64,000 nucleotides of DNA from SZUA-37 sp964472525 (GTDB lineage Bacteria; Pseudomonadota; Gammaproteobacteria; UBA6429; Thiohalophilaceae). Every line of letters begins with the position of its first letter. Position 1 is the first letter of the stretch. Below are positions 1 to 9,546 of the stretch, one piece after another. Where the stretch lies: the NCBI GenBank assembly GCA_964472525.1, contig CAYYLL010000010.1, positions 1 to 64,000 of the forward strand. Direction: 5' to 3'. The translations under genes and the position numbers were made by a program. The notes beneath the pieces were generated by a model, which saw only the letters and a program-made list of their open reading frames with translations, ran no database searches and was not told where the DNA came from.

Positions 1-36
1 CAACGCATGAAAAGTTGGTTTCAGGGGAATTTTTAA
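1..36 (+). CDS. ftsA: Cell division protein FtsA, C-terminal end only
   Basis: The first 36 bases read in frame as QRMKSWFQGNF followed by TAA. This matches the short amphipathic C-terminal helix with which FtsA binds the inner membrane and tethers the FtsZ ring. ftsZ follows 38 nt later, the standard ftsA-ftsZ arrangement. The rest of the gene lies upstream of the window. The call rests on this helix and on position. Confidence 0.8.
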   Translation, partial: QRMKSWFQGNF

Positions 37-74
37 ATTTTACAAAACACTGTAATGCAGTGAGGAGGTCTAAG

Positions 75-1220
75 ATGTTTGAACTAATGGATACATACAG
101 CCAGAGTGCGGTTATTAAAGTCATCGGTGTTGGTGGTGGTGGTGGTAATGCTGTTGAGCATATGGTGAATAAAGAATTGGAGGGGGTTGAATTTATTTGT
201 GCGAATACGGATGCACAGGCAATTAAAAACTCCTCGGCGCGTACCGTTTTGCAATTAGGTGGCAACATTACTAAAGGTCTCGGTGCCGGCGCTAATCCTG
301 AAATAGGTCGACAAGCTGCATTAGAAGATCGTGAACGCATTGCCGAAGTGATTGAAGGTTCGGATATGATCTTTATTACCGCAGGCATGGGTGGTGGTAC
401 CGGCACCGGTGGTGCTCCGGTCGTTGCACAAGTCGCGCGTGAAATGGGTATTTTAACCGTTGCGATTGTGACTCGACCTTTCCCGTTTGAAGGTAAAAAG
501 CGCATGGATATTGCTAGCAATGGTATTGATGAATTAAAAGGTTACGTGGATTCATTGATTACTATTCCTAATGAAAAATTACTCAGTGTATTAGGCAAAA
601 ATATGAGTTTACTCGATGCCTTTAAAGCTGCGAATGATGTTTTACTCGGTGCAGTGCAAGGCATCGCTGAGTTGATTACTCGCCCCGGTTTAATCAATGT
701 CGATTTTGCTGATGTGCGTACGGTGATGTCGGAAATGGGCATGGCCATGATGGGTTCAGGTCGGGCAACGGGTGAAGGGCGTGCACGCGAAGCGGCTGAA
801 TCGGCCATTGCAAGTCCATTATTAGAAGATGTCAATTTATCCGGTGCGCGTGGTATTTTGGTCAATGTGACTGCGGGTATGGATTTGTCGATTGGTGAGT
901 TTGAGGAAGTGGGTAATACGGTAAAAGAGTTTGCTTCTGAGAATGCCACGGTCGTTGTGGGAACGGTGATTGACCCGGCAATGAGTGGTGAATTACGCGT
1001 CACCGTTGTTGCAACCGGTTTAGGCAATGAGGTACAAGCTGCTGTCGATGTGCCGACATTGGTCGTTGATAAAACACTTAATGGTGAAGTGGATTATGCG
1101 CAACTTGATCGGCCTACTATCAAACGTCGTCAGGAAACATCCACTGACTCGCGTACTGGAGCCGATGCAAACCTGGAGTATCTGGATATTCCTGCCTTTT
1201 TACGTCGTCAGGCTGACTGA
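75..1220 (+). CDS. ftsZ: Cell division GTPase FtsZ
   Basis: FtsZ is the tubulin-like GTPase that polymerises into the cytokinetic ring at mid-cell. The glycine-rich stretch GVGGGGGNAV near residue 18 and the tubulin signature GGGTGTGGAPV near residue 106 form the nucleotide site, and NVDFADVRTVM near residue 207 is the catalytic T7 loop. The protein ends in the conserved peptide DIPAFLRRQ, which binds FtsA and ZipA. At 381 residues it has the usual length. The ATG at 75 is chosen because GAGGAGG lies at 62-68; an in-frame codon at 15 would add an unrelated N-terminus. A small hairpin (48-52 with 58-62) sits just before the ribosome site. The neighbours ftsA and lpxC complete the end of the dcw cluster. 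Confidence 0.98.
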   Translation: MFELMDTYSQSAVIKVIGVGGGGGNAVEHMVNKELEGVEFICANTDAQAIKNSSARTVLQLGGNITKGLGAGANPEIGRQAALEDRERIAEVIEGSDMIFITAGMGGGTGTGGAPVVAQVAREMGILTVAIVTRPFPFEGKKRMDIASNGIDELKGYVDSLITIPNEKLLSVLGKNMSLLDAFKAANDVLLGAVQGIAELITRPGLINVDFADVRTVMSEMGMAMMGSGRATGEGRAREAAESAIASPLLEDVNLSGARGILVNVTAGMDLSIGEFEEVGNTVKEFASENATVVVGTVIDPAMSGELRVTVVATGLGNEVQAAVDVPTLVVDKTLNGEVDYAQLDRPTIKRRQETSTDSRTGADANLEYLDIPAFLRRQAD

Positions 1221-1493
1221 TCTGGGAGAGAGCGCACAGAAATAAGACAAATAGCATATAAAATAAGCATTTATCCGTGAAATTTGAACTATTGGACTAA
1301 AATAGGCACTAAGTCCTTCAAGTTTCTAGGTTTTAAGACGCTAAGAGTTTAACCCTAGTTTGGCTGTTGCTGTAACACTGCTTTTTGTATTACTATTAGT
1401 CTCTTGTGTAAATTTTAAGCGGCGAACCGGGTTTGTGAAGGCTTGGTCTTGTTTTTGCATATATTAAATTGTTCTTTCAGAGGAAAATGCTAA

Positions 1494-2405
1494 GTGATTT
1501 ATCAACGTACACTTAAAAATGTTATTCGTGCCACCGGTGTTGGTTTGCATACGGGTGAAAAGGTTTATTTAACGTTGCGACCAGCTGCAGCGGATACGGG
1601 TATTATTTTTAGACGTGTTGACCTCGATAAACCTGTTGAAATTCCGGCTACACCTGAAAATGTGGGGGATACCACCTTATCGACTACGTTGATTAAAGAT
1701 GGTGTGCGTATTTCTACGGTTGAACACTTATTATCTGCGATGGCGGGCTTAGGTATTGATAATGCCTATATTGACTTAAATGCTGCAGAAGTGCCGATTA
1801 TGGATGGTAGTGCGGGGCCTTTTGTCTTTTTAATCCAGTCTGCTGGTATTGAAGAACAAAAAGCACCAAAACGATTTATCCGTATTAAACGTAAAATTCG
1901 CCTCGAAGACGGCGATAAATGGGTACAATTTGAGCCATTTGATGGCTTTAAAGTGGCTTTTAGCATTGATTTTGACCATCCCGCCTTTAATGAAGGTAAA
2001 CAACAGGCCGAAATTGACTTTTCAACCACTTCTTTTGTAAAAGAAGTGAGTCGCGCACGTACGTTTGGTTTTATGAATCAAATTGAAACATTGCGCTCAA
2101 AAAATCTGGCACTCGGTGGCACGCTCGATAATGCGATTGTAATGGACGGTTACCGGGTATTAAATGAAGATGGCCTGCGTTATGCCGATGAGTTTGTTAA
2201 ACACAAAATTCTTGATTCTATTGGTGACTTGTACTTATTAGGCCACAGCTTGATCGGTGCCTTTTCTGGTCATAAATCTGGTCATGAATTGAACAATAAA
2301 TTACTCTGTGCCTTGCTTGCAGAGGAAGACGCTTGGGAGCAAGTTAGCTTTGCCGACCCTCAAGAAGCCCCCATTTCCTTTATAAAACCGGTTTCTGCTA
2401 CCTAA
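1494..2405 (+). CDS. lpxC: UDP-3-O-acyl-N-acetylglucosamine deacetylase LpxC
   Basis: LpxC is the zinc-dependent deacetylase of the first committed step of lipid A synthesis, in the cytoplasm. The zinc ligands are visible: the His of STVEHLL (about residue 78) and the His and Asp of HKILD (about 237 and 241). The catalytic motif SGHKSGHELNN follows near 262. At 303 residues it has family length. The start is a GTG at 1494, supported by AGAGGA at 1479-1484. The 273 nt between ftsZ and lpxC are AT-rich and may hold its own promoter, but I could not pick one with confidence. Confidence 0.98.
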   Translation: MIYQRTLKNVIRATGVGLHTGEKVYLTLRPAAADTGIIFRRVDLDKPVEIPATPENVGDTTLSTTLIKDGVRISTVEHLLSAMAGLGIDNAYIDLNAAEVPIMDGSAGPFVFLIQSAGIEEQKAPKRFIRIKRKIRLEDGDKWVQFEPFDGFKVAFSIDFDHPAFNEGKQQAEIDFSTTSFVKEVSRARTFGFMNQIETLRSKNLALGGTLDNAIVMDGYRVLNEDGLRYADEFVKHKILDSIGDLYLLGHSLIGAFSGHKSGHELNNKLLCALLAEEDAWEQVSFADPQEAPISFIKPVSAT

Positions 2406-2435
2406 ATCCGGTTTTTCCCCCTTGATTTCACCATA

Positions 2436-2459
2436 AAGTGTAGGTAATATCTTACACTT
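2436..2459. terminator. Inverted repeat between convergent lpxC and dciA
   Basis: A 9-bp stem (2436-2444 with 2451-2459, one G-T pair) with a 6-nt loop lies in the 96-nt gap between two convergent genes. Its position suits a bidirectional terminator. Neither flank has a strong T run, so this is tentative. Confidence 0.4.
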
Positions 2460-2501
2460 AACATAAACCTATATTAGAAAAATATAATATAAAACAATAC
2501 G

Positions 2502-2948
2502 TTATTTAGCTTTTTCCGCCATTTTTAATAAAGCATTTTTAATCGTGGCATTTTCAATCGTGTTTGCAGTGTCTTTAAGACATTTTGCGGTTTTTTTGGA
2601 AATAGGCTTAGGTTTTAAAGTATTGACACGTGTCTGTGTATGCCATGTTGGATTCACTTTTATTTCGATATTTTTTATAGGAATAAAATATTGTGACTGG
2701 TGCTTCAGTTTTGCAAGTAAATCAGGGATAGAATAGCGCAATCGTGCTGACCAGATAGGTGAATCAACAACAATTACCAGTGTTTGTTTGTCCATTTTTG
2801 CAAGATGACAGTGGTGTGGTAAGGGCAGTGGCAATAGGTCCAGGAGTTTGTTGTTTAAGAATTCGAGTTTTCGAGCTTGCGTGATAAGCTCCGTAATTTG
2901 CGAATTTTTACGGTGAAGTAGTTTATTGATTTGCTTAGGTAATTTCAT
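2502..2948 (-). CDS. dciA: DciA-type protein (DUF721), probable replicative helicase loader
   Basis: A basic protein of 148 residues in the DUF721 family. In bacteria lacking the phage-derived loader DnaC, DciA-type proteins are the ancestral partner of the DnaB helicase; that is family knowledge. The segment LVIVVDSPIWSARLRYSIPDLLAKL is the type of KH-like core seen in this family, and the C-terminus is rich in Lys and Thr. It lies antisense between lpxC and an M23 peptidase, a place where DUF721 genes are often found in Gammaproteobacteria. The ATG at 2948 is the only reasonable start. The family is assigned from pattern and position. Confidence 0.72.
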   Translation of the reverse strand: MKLPKQINKLLHRKNSQITELITQARKLEFLNNKLLDLLPLPLPHHCHLAKMDKQTLVIVVDSPIWSARLRYSIPDLLAKLKHQSQYFIPIKNIEIKVNPTWHTQTRVNTLKPKPISKKTAKCLKDTANTIENATIKNALLKMAEKAK

Positions 2949-3080
2949 GCTTATTAATAGGTTGTGATTCGAACTTAATTGTACATCTTACTTTACAGTA
3001 TAAATGTACATGCTAATATTTATAAAGAATTAGCGAGATTAACCGCTAACAATAATATATGTTTTTAAGGTTGTATACAT

Positions 3081-4022
3081 ATGAATATAGTACTTCTAAG
3101 AAGAAAGCAAGGGTGTTCAGGCCTTTATGTTATGGGCGCCCAAAAACTGGCTGCATTGGTTGTGGTTGGTTTCTTAATCCTGCCTCTTGGCTTGATGTAT
3201 GCGGGTTATCAGCTTGGCATAAAGAATATGCGTACCAATCCCGATGATTTAAATATTGCCTATCAACTAGAAATTGATTCCCAGCGTTTAAAAATAGATG
3301 AAGCCACACAAGATGCACGTGAAAATATGGATGCGCTCGCTTTACGGTTAGGTAAGTTACAGGCACATGTTATTCGTTTGGATGCCTTGGGATCACGTTT
3401 AACGACGATGGCCAAACTCGATCGAGGTGAATTTGATTTTTCACGACCACCTGCGCAAGGTGGCCCGGTGAGTGCCTTGGATAAAAATGGTAAGCCCATG
3501 AAAATCCCTGATTTTTTAGGTGCCTTGGGTAATTTGTCGAAGCAACTGGATAGCCGTAGTCAACAGCTTAATGTACTTGAAACAATGATGATGACCAATA
3601 ATTTACAGGCAGAAGTTGAGCCTGCGGGTCGTCCAATTTCTCGGGGCTGGTTGTCTTCGTATTTTGGGATGCGTACGGATCCATTCACTGGTCGTCGGGT
3701 ACATCACTCAGGTATTGATTTTGCGGGTAAGTTGGGCGCAGACATTGTCGCAGTGGCGTCAGGCGTGGTGACTTTTGCGGGACGGCGTTCAGGTTATGGT
3801 AATTTAGTTGAAATTAATCATGGCAAGGGCTATTCAACTCGTTATGGACATTGTCTGAAGATCGATGTGAAAGTTGGCGATACGGTTAAAAAAGGCCAGG
3901 TTATTGCGAAAATAGGCACAACAGGCCGTTCAACCGGTCCTCACGTGCATTTTGAAGTGCTTAAGAATGGTCGGGCAATCAATCCCAAACGTTATATTCT
4001 TCGAGCAAGTAGCGCAAAATAA
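3081..4022 (+). CDS. Membrane-anchored M23 family metallopeptidase
   Basis: A probable peptidoglycan endopeptidase or amidase activator acting in the periplasm. An N-terminal membrane segment (about residues 22-45) is followed by a predicted coiled-coil region (about 55-170) and a C-terminal LytM/M23 domain (about 190-300). HSGIDFAG carries the first zinc His and Asp, and HVHFE the last His. The usual YxH motif reads RYGHC rather than RYAHL. If all metal ligands are present it should be an active enzyme rather than a degenerate one. It sits between dciA and a CapA-like lipoprotein, near ftsZ and secA. A weak AAGG (3066-3069) precedes the ATG at 3081. A 6-bp hairpin follows the gene. Confidence 0.87.
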   Translation: MNIVLLRRKQGCSGLYVMGAQKLAALVVVGFLILPLGLMYAGYQLGIKNMRTNPDDLNIAYQLEIDSQRLKIDEATQDARENMDALALRLGKLQAHVIRLDALGSRLTTMAKLDRGEFDFSRPPAQGGPVSALDKNGKPMKIPDFLGALGNLSKQLDSRSQQLNVLETMMMTNNLQAEVEPAGRPISRGWLSSYFGMRTDPFTGRRVHHSGIDFAGKLGADIVAVASGVVTFAGRRSGYGNLVEINHGKGYSTRYGHCLKIDVKVGDTVKKGQVIAKIGTTGRSTGPHVHFEVLKNGRAINPKRYILRASSAK

Positions 4023-4042
4023 TTGTCATAAGCAATAATGAT

Positions 4043-4064
4043 GGCTGTTTTAATACAGTCTTTT
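4043..4064 (+). terminator. Weak intrinsic terminator after the M23 gene
   Basis: GGCTGT (4043-4048) pairs with ACAGTC (4055-4060) across a 6-nt loop and is followed by TTTT. The stem is short and includes a G-T pair. Confidence 0.45.
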
Positions 4065-4166
4065 CTTTGAAGACTTGAATAAATTAGATTAGAAATTTTC
4101 TGATTATGCTTTTATACCCTTAAACGCAGCAATTGACTGATAGAATACTGCAAATCTTTTTTTGTA

Positions 4167-5393
4167 ATGATCCCCTCAAAATTCAAACAAAACCTTTTTC
4201 AAACTAGCATTATTTTTAGTGCGATGTTGCTGATATTATTTATATCAGCTTGTACTAATATGCAGCCTGGCTTATCAGACTTGGAGTCATCGAATCAAGA
4301 TCCTGATTCGGAGGCTGCCAACATTGCCCCCCAACATTCGGCTGGCTTAGATATTCCTCCCGAAACCACTCTCAATATTATGGCGGTTGGGGACATGATG
4401 CTAGGAACCGACTACCCTGACTATCGCTTGGCACCTCAGGACGGTAAAACATTGCTTTCCGGAGTAAGCTATATTTTATCCCAGGCCGACATTACTTTCG
4501 GTAATTTAGAAGGTACTTTTGGTCGTGATGGCGTGGCAGAAAAAGCCTGTTCTGATGTAAGGCGTTGTTATGTGTTTCGAATGCCGCCACGATATGCACA
4601 GTATTTGAAGCAAGCCGGGTTTGATGTAATGAGCTTGGCCAACAACCATGCAAGGGATTTTGGCGATAGTGGACGCTTACTCACAATGCAAACCTTGGAT
4701 AATGCCGGTATCCAACATTCAGGTTTAATGGGAGATGTTGCTGAGTGGGAACTCAAGGGCTTAAAAGTCGTGTTGATTGCTTTTGCCCCTTTTATTGGTG
4801 CCCATGATTTTTTGGACTTAGACTATGTGCGAAAAACGATTCAGGATTTAGCTCAAACCCATGACATAGTGATTGTTTCTTTCCATGCCGGAGCCGAGGG
4901 TAAGGAACACACGCATGTGCCGTTTGAAACAGAGTATTTTCATGATGAGAACCGTGGCGATGTGGTTCTGTTTGCACACACGGCCATAGAGGCGGGTGCA
5001 GATGTTATTCTAGGCCATGGCCCGCACGTGCCTCGTGCGGTTGAACTTTATCAGAAGCGTATCATTGCCTATAGTTTGGGAAATTTTTGTACGACGTTGG
5101 GGATTAATGTTGCCGGAATAAATGGTCTTGCGCCTATTTTGTCGATAAATATAGACCAAAAGGGGCACTTTAAGTCAGGGAAAATTATTTCAGCGCAACA
5201 ACGCCGACCTGCTGGACCACAGTTAGACAGTCAACATCGGGCGGCTCGTTTGGTCAAACAACTAACCCATCAAGATTTTCCATTGGGTGCACTTGAAATT
5301 GATACAATAGGCAATATTACTGTTAAACGTCAGATAAAAGGCAAGAATATAGAAACCAAATCAGACAAAAGCAGTCTAGATAGCGTAAAATAG
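4167..5393 (+). CDS. CapA-family (PGA_cap) lipoprotein
   Basis: A 408-residue protein with a lipoprotein signal: hydrophobic residues 15-28 end in the lipobox FISAC, so it is probably anchored in the outer membrane. The rest is a calcineurin-like metallophosphatase fold of the CapA/PgsA type. Metal-site motifs visible are VGDMMLG (about 73), GNLEGTF, SLANNHARDFG, VSFHAGAEG and ILGHGPHVPRAVE. CapA proteins are best known from poly-gamma-glutamate capsule export, but no capB or capC is near, so that role is not supported here. A cell-wall or envelope role is plausible from its place between an M23 peptidase and secA. The start at 4167 gives the signal peptide directly. Confidence 0.83.
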   Translation: MIPSKFKQNLFQTSIIFSAMLLILFISACTNMQPGLSDLESSNQDPDSEAANIAPQHSAGLDIPPETTLNIMAVGDMMLGTDYPDYRLAPQDGKTLLSGVSYILSQADITFGNLEGTFGRDGVAEKACSDVRRCYVFRMPPRYAQYLKQAGFDVMSLANNHARDFGDSGRLLTMQTLDNAGIQHSGLMGDVAEWELKGLKVVLIAFAPFIGAHDFLDLDYVRKTIQDLAQTHDIVIVSFHAGAEGKEHTHVPFETEYFHDENRGDVVLFAHTAIEAGADVILGHGPHVPRAVELYQKRIIAYSLGNFCTTLGINVAGINGLAPILSINIDQKGHFKSGKIISAQQRRPAGPQLDSQHRAARLVKQLTHQDFPLGALEIDTIGNITVKRQIKGKNIETKSDKSSLDSVK

Positions 5394-5588
5394 CATCTTA
5401 ATATTGAGGTGCTTGCATTTGGTCTCATTCAGTCAGGATAGAATTTTGCTGAATTTAACTGGCGTGACAAAGTAATGGAAGAAATGGCCGTGTATCAGGT
5501 TGATACTTTATTTTAAAGACAGTCGCTATCTCTCATTTAAATCAAATAATTTAGAAAAAAATAATCCAGAATAAGCAGGAAATTGTTA

Positions 5589-8285
5589 ATGTTTGGTAAA
5601 GTCGTAAAGAAAGTATTCGGTAGTCGTAATGAACGTTATATAAAACAGTTACAGAAAACTGTTGCTCAAATAAATGCGTTAGAACCGCAAATTCAAACAT
5701 TATCAGATGAGGATTTAAAGCAGCAAACTGTAAAATTTCGTCAGCGTCTGGAGAATAATGAAACTCTAGAAGATATCTTACCCGAAGTTTTTGCCACCGC
5801 GCGTGAAGCCAGTCAACGTGCACTGGGTATGCGCCACTTTGATGTGCAGCTGATCGGTGGCATGGTTTTACATCACGGTAAAATTTCAGAAATGCGTACC
5901 GGTGAGGGTAAAACCTTAATGGCAACCTTATCTGTGTACTTAAATGCGATTGCAGGCAAAGGTGTACATGTGGTGACGGTGAATGACTATCTTGCCAAGC
6001 GTGATGCAGAGTGGATGGCTAAACTCTATAATTTTCTGGGTTTATCAGTTGGTGTTGTCGTTGCAGAACAAGAACAGGAAGAAAAACGTGAAGCCTATGC
6101 CGCTGACATTACCTATGGCACCAATAATGAATATGGTTTTGATTATCTGCGCGATAATATGGCCTTTGAAATAGCCGATAAGTTTCAACGTGGGCATAAT
6201 TTTGCTGTTGTCGATGAAGTGGATTCCATTCTAATCGATGAAGCGCGTACACCCTTAATTATTTCAGGCCCCGCTGAAGACAGTTCTGAACTTTATTTTA
6301 AGATTAATCAACTTGTTCCTAAACTGGTTAAGCAGGAAGAAGAAGACGGGCCGGGAGACTATTCTGTTGAAGAAAAAAACAAACAAATACATTTATCAGA
6401 AGAAGGTCACCAGCATGTAGAAGAAATGTTGACTGAAGCAGGTTTACTGGCAGAAAACGAAAGTTTATATAATCCTGCTAATATTGGTTTGATGCATCAT
6501 GTGAACTCTGCTTTACGTGCGCATGTATTATTTCAAAAAGATGTTGATTACATCGTATCGAATAATGAAATTGTTATTGTGGATGAGTTTACCGGGCGAA
6601 CTATGCAGGGGCGGCGTTGGTCAGATGGCCTTCATCAGGCAATAGAAGCAAAAGAAGGGGTGAATATTCAGCAGGAAAACCAGACAGTTGCCTCGATTAC
6701 TTTCCAGAACTATTTCCGTTTATATGAGACATTGTCGGGCATGACAGGAACGGCCGATACAGAAGCGTATGAATTCCAACAAATTTATGGTCTGGAAGTG
6801 GTTGTGGTACCAACGCATCGGGAAATGGTACGTATCGATCAGGTCGATCAAATTTTTCTGACGCAGGCTGAAAAATTTAAAGCCATTATTGACGACATCA
6901 AAGATTGTCAAAAAAGAGGTCAGCCGGTATTAGTGGGTACGGCTTCGATTGAAGTATCTGAGTTTTTGCATAGTATGCTTAAAAAAGAAAAGGTACAACA
7001 TGCCGTTTTAAATGCGAAACAACATGCGAGTGAAGCGGATATTGTTGCAGAGGCCGGGTTGCCGGGAGTTGTCACGATTGCGACGAATATGGCGGGTCGT
7101 GGTACCGATATTGTACTCGGTGGGAATCTTGATATGGAAATTGAAAAATTAAAGAAACCGGATGATATTAAAATTGAAAAATTAAAACAGGATTGGGAAA
7201 AACGACATCAACAAGTATTAGATACCGGTGGCTTACGAATTATTGGTACTGAACGCCATGAATCTCGACGCATAGACAACCAATTACGTGGCCGTGCCGG
7301 GCGACAGGGTGATCCGGGTATCACACGATTTTATTTATCGTTAGAAGATAACTTGATGCGTATTTTTGCTTCCGAAAAAATGGCATCCATTATGCAACGC
7401 TTGGGGATGCAGGAAAATGAAGCGATTGAACATCCGTGGGTGAGTAAAGCGATTGAAAATGCACAACGAAAAGTTGAAGGACATAACTTTGATGCACGTA
7501 AGAACTTGTTGGAATATGATGATGTTGCCAACGACCAGCGCAAAGAAATTTATCGAAAACGTAATGAATTAATGGAAGTTGAAGATATATCTGAAGACAT
7601 AAAAGATTTACGTTATGAAGTGGTTAATTCCATTATAAATGCTTATATTCCACAACAAAGCATGGAAGAACAATGGAATATTTCAGGCTTGGAAGATGTG
7701 ATGGATGATGACTTTGGTATTAATGTTAATATTAAATCATGGTTGAAAGCAGACGATGCTCTGCACGAAGAAAGCTTACGCGATAAAATATTACAGGAAG
7801 TTGAACAAGCCTACGAACTTAAAGAAAAAGAGTCGGGCCCTGAAGTAATGCGTCATATTGAAAAAGCAGTGATGTTACAAGTTCTGGATCATCAATGGCG
7901 AGAGCATTTGGCAACAATGGATCAACTTAGGCAAGGGATCCATTTGCGTAGTTACGCACAAAAAGATCCAAAGCAGGAATACAAGCGAGAAGCCTTTCAA
8001 CTTTTTGTTGAGTTGCTTGATAGAATGAAACGAGAAGTGATTACTCTTTTAAGTCGGGTACAGGTTCGAAGTGAAGAAGAAGTTGAAGCCTTGGAACAAC
8101 AACGACGTCTTGAGATGAACGGTGATATGGAATATCAACATGATGAAGTATCAGCCATGGGTAATGACGAAGCACCTGAAGAACATACTCCCTTTGTTCG
8201 AGATGGTCGTAAAGTGGGGCGTAATGAACCTTGCCCCTGTGGTTCAGGTAAAAAATACAAACAGTGTCATGGTCGTTTAAATTAA
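5589..8285 (+). CDS. secA: Preprotein translocase ATPase SecA
   Basis: SecA is the ATP-driven motor that pushes unfolded preproteins through SecYEG. Visible features are Walker A EMRTGEGKTL (about residue 101), the DEAD-type motif VVDEVDSILIDEART, helicase motif IATNMAGRGTDIVLGG, RGRAGRQGDPG, and the C-terminal zinc/SecB-binding tail CPCGSGKKYKQCHG. Length (898 residues) matches gammaproteobacterial SecA. The ATG at 5589 follows AGGA (5577-5580) and gives the canonical N-terminus MFGKVVKKVFGS; a TTG six bases upstream is less likely. The 195-nt leader encodes no recognisable SecM. Confidence 0.98.
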   Translation: MFGKVVKKVFGSRNERYIKQLQKTVAQINALEPQIQTLSDEDLKQQTVKFRQRLENNETLEDILPEVFATAREASQRALGMRHFDVQLIGGMVLHHGKISEMRTGEGKTLMATLSVYLNAIAGKGVHVVTVNDYLAKRDAEWMAKLYNFLGLSVGVVVAEQEQEEKREAYAADITYGTNNEYGFDYLRDNMAFEIADKFQRGHNFAVVDEVDSILIDEARTPLIISGPAEDSSELYFKINQLVPKLVKQEEEDGPGDYSVEEKNKQIHLSEEGHQHVEEMLTEAGLLAENESLYNPANIGLMHHVNSALRAHVLFQKDVDYIVSNNEIVIVDEFTGRTMQGRRWSDGLHQAIEAKEGVNIQQENQTVASITFQNYFRLYETLSGMTGTADTEAYEFQQIYGLEVVVVPTHREMVRIDQVDQIFLTQAEKFKAIIDDIKDCQKRGQPVLVGTASIEVSEFLHSMLKKEKVQHAVLNAKQHASEADIVAEAGLPGVVTIATNMAGRGTDIVLGGNLDMEIEKLKKPDDIKIEKLKQDWEKRHQQVLDTGGLRIIGTERHESRRIDNQLRGRAGRQGDPGITRFYLSLEDNLMRIFASEKMASIMQRLGMQENEAIEHPWVSKAIENAQRKVEGHNFDARKNLLEYDDVANDQRKEIYRKRNELMEVEDISEDIKDLRYEVVNSIINAYIPQQSMEEQWNISGLEDVMDDDFGINVNIKSWLKADDALHEESLRDKILQEVEQAYELKEKESGPEVMRHIEKAVMLQVLDHQWREHLATMDQLRQGIHLRSYAQKDPKQEYKREAFQLFVELLDRMKREVITLLSRVQVRSEEEVEALEQQRRLEMNGDMEYQHDEVSAMGNDEAPEEHTPFVRDGRKVGRNEPCPCGSGKKYKQCHGRLN

Positions 8286-8298
8286 ATAAAAATAATTA

Positions 8299-9504
8299 AT
8301 GAATATATTGGATGACATCAATCATTTACTCCCTGTTGCGGGTATTAGTCTGGCGACGGCAGCCGCAAATATTTGTTATGCAGAGCGAACCGATCTTACT
8401 TTAATTGAACTTGCGCCAGACTCTACAACTTCTGCGGTGTTTACACAAAATGCTTTTTGTGCGGCACCAGTAACGGTTGCTAAACAACATTTGAATCAGG
8501 CTAGTCCACGGTATTTACTTGTTAATGCGGGTAATGCTAATGCGGGCACGGGGCAGGCAGGTATTGATGCGGCCAAAGCCTGTTGCGAGTCTGTTGCGGC
8601 TGAGCTAGGTTGTGATGCGAATCAGGTTTTGCCTTTTTCAACCGGTGTTATTGGCGAGAACTTACCAGTTGATAAAATTCAACAAGTGATCCCAGATCTA
8701 AAAATTGATCTGAACCCACATCATTGGATGTCCGCAGCCAAAGCTATCATGACAACCGATACGGTTCCTAAAGGTGTGTCCTGTCAGGTGAGTATCGCCA
8801 ATCAGATTGTTACTATCACCGGTATTGCCAAAGGTGTTGGGATGATACGGCCAGATATGGCAACGATGCTTGCGTATATTACAACCGACGCTAAAGTTGA
8901 AAAAACTTTACTGGATGATTGCATGAAAGAATCGGTTGCTCAATCACTTAATCGAATTACGGTGGATGGTGATACATCAACAAACGATGCCTGTGTGTTA
9001 GTTGCGACGGGGCAGAGCAAAGTTGCAATCTCTGAGTTAAATTTAAAAGAATTTCAACAAGCACTCAATAAAGTATTTGAAACCTTGGCCAAAGCGTTAG
9101 TGCGAGATGGTGAGGGTGCAACCAAACTTATTACGATTAATGTGACTGAAGCACAAAATACGAATGAATCTGATCGGGTTGCTTATACGGTTGCCCATTC
9201 TCCTTTAGTTAAAACGGCTTTCTTTGCTAGTGATCCAAACTGGGGGCGTATTTTAGCCGCAGTGGGGCGTGCGGGGATTAAAGATCTGAATATCAATACA
9301 CTGAAAATATTTATTGGCGATATTTGTATCGTTGAAAATGGAGCGCGCTCGGCATCGTATAGTGAAGAACTTGGGCAGAAGGTAATGAACGAGACGGAAA
9401 TCACTATTCATATTCAACTAAATCGCGGTCAAGCTAATTCACAAATATGGACATGTGACTTTTCTTATGACTATGTCAAGATTAATGCTGAATATCGTTC
9501 ATAA
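8299..9504 (+). CDS. argJ: Glutamate N-acetyltransferase / amino-acid acetyltransferase ArgJ
   Basis: ArgJ transfers the acetyl group of N-acetylornithine to glutamate, closing the cyclic arginine pathway, and may also use acetyl-CoA. The precursor cleaves itself before the Thr of the motif PDMATMLAY (about residue 190), giving two subunits. Preceding residues GIAKGVGMI and later ITVDGDTSTND are also typical. The length of 401 residues is normal. It starts 13 nt after secA without a clear ribosome site, so coupling to secA is possible. Confidence 0.96.
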   Translation: MNILDDINHLLPVAGISLATAAANICYAERTDLTLIELAPDSTTSAVFTQNAFCAAPVTVAKQHLNQASPRYLLVNAGNANAGTGQAGIDAAKACCESVAAELGCDANQVLPFSTGVIGENLPVDKIQQVIPDLKIDLNPHHWMSAAKAIMTTDTVPKGVSCQVSIANQIVTITGIAKGVGMIRPDMATMLAYITTDAKVEKTLLDDCMKESVAQSLNRITVDGDTSTNDACVLVATGQSKVAISELNLKEFQQALNKVFETLAKALVRDGEGATKLITINVTEAQNTNESDRVAYTVAHSPLVKTAFFASDPNWGRILAAVGRAGIKDLNINTLKIFIGDICIVENGARSASYSEELGQKVMNETEITIHIQLNRGQANSQIWTCDFSYDYVKINAEYRS

Positions 9505-9546
9505 AGAATTCCCTTTCCTTTTATAATATCTTTATCCTCTATTTAC

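Noticed and set aside
542..1027. 161-codon antisense frame inside ftsZ
   Set aside because: It is a shadow of a strongly conserved gene, with no ribosome site and a composition that follows the ftsZ codons.
5475..5516. 13-residue frame upstream of secA as a SecM-like leader
   Set aside because: Too short, with no signal sequence or arrest motif.
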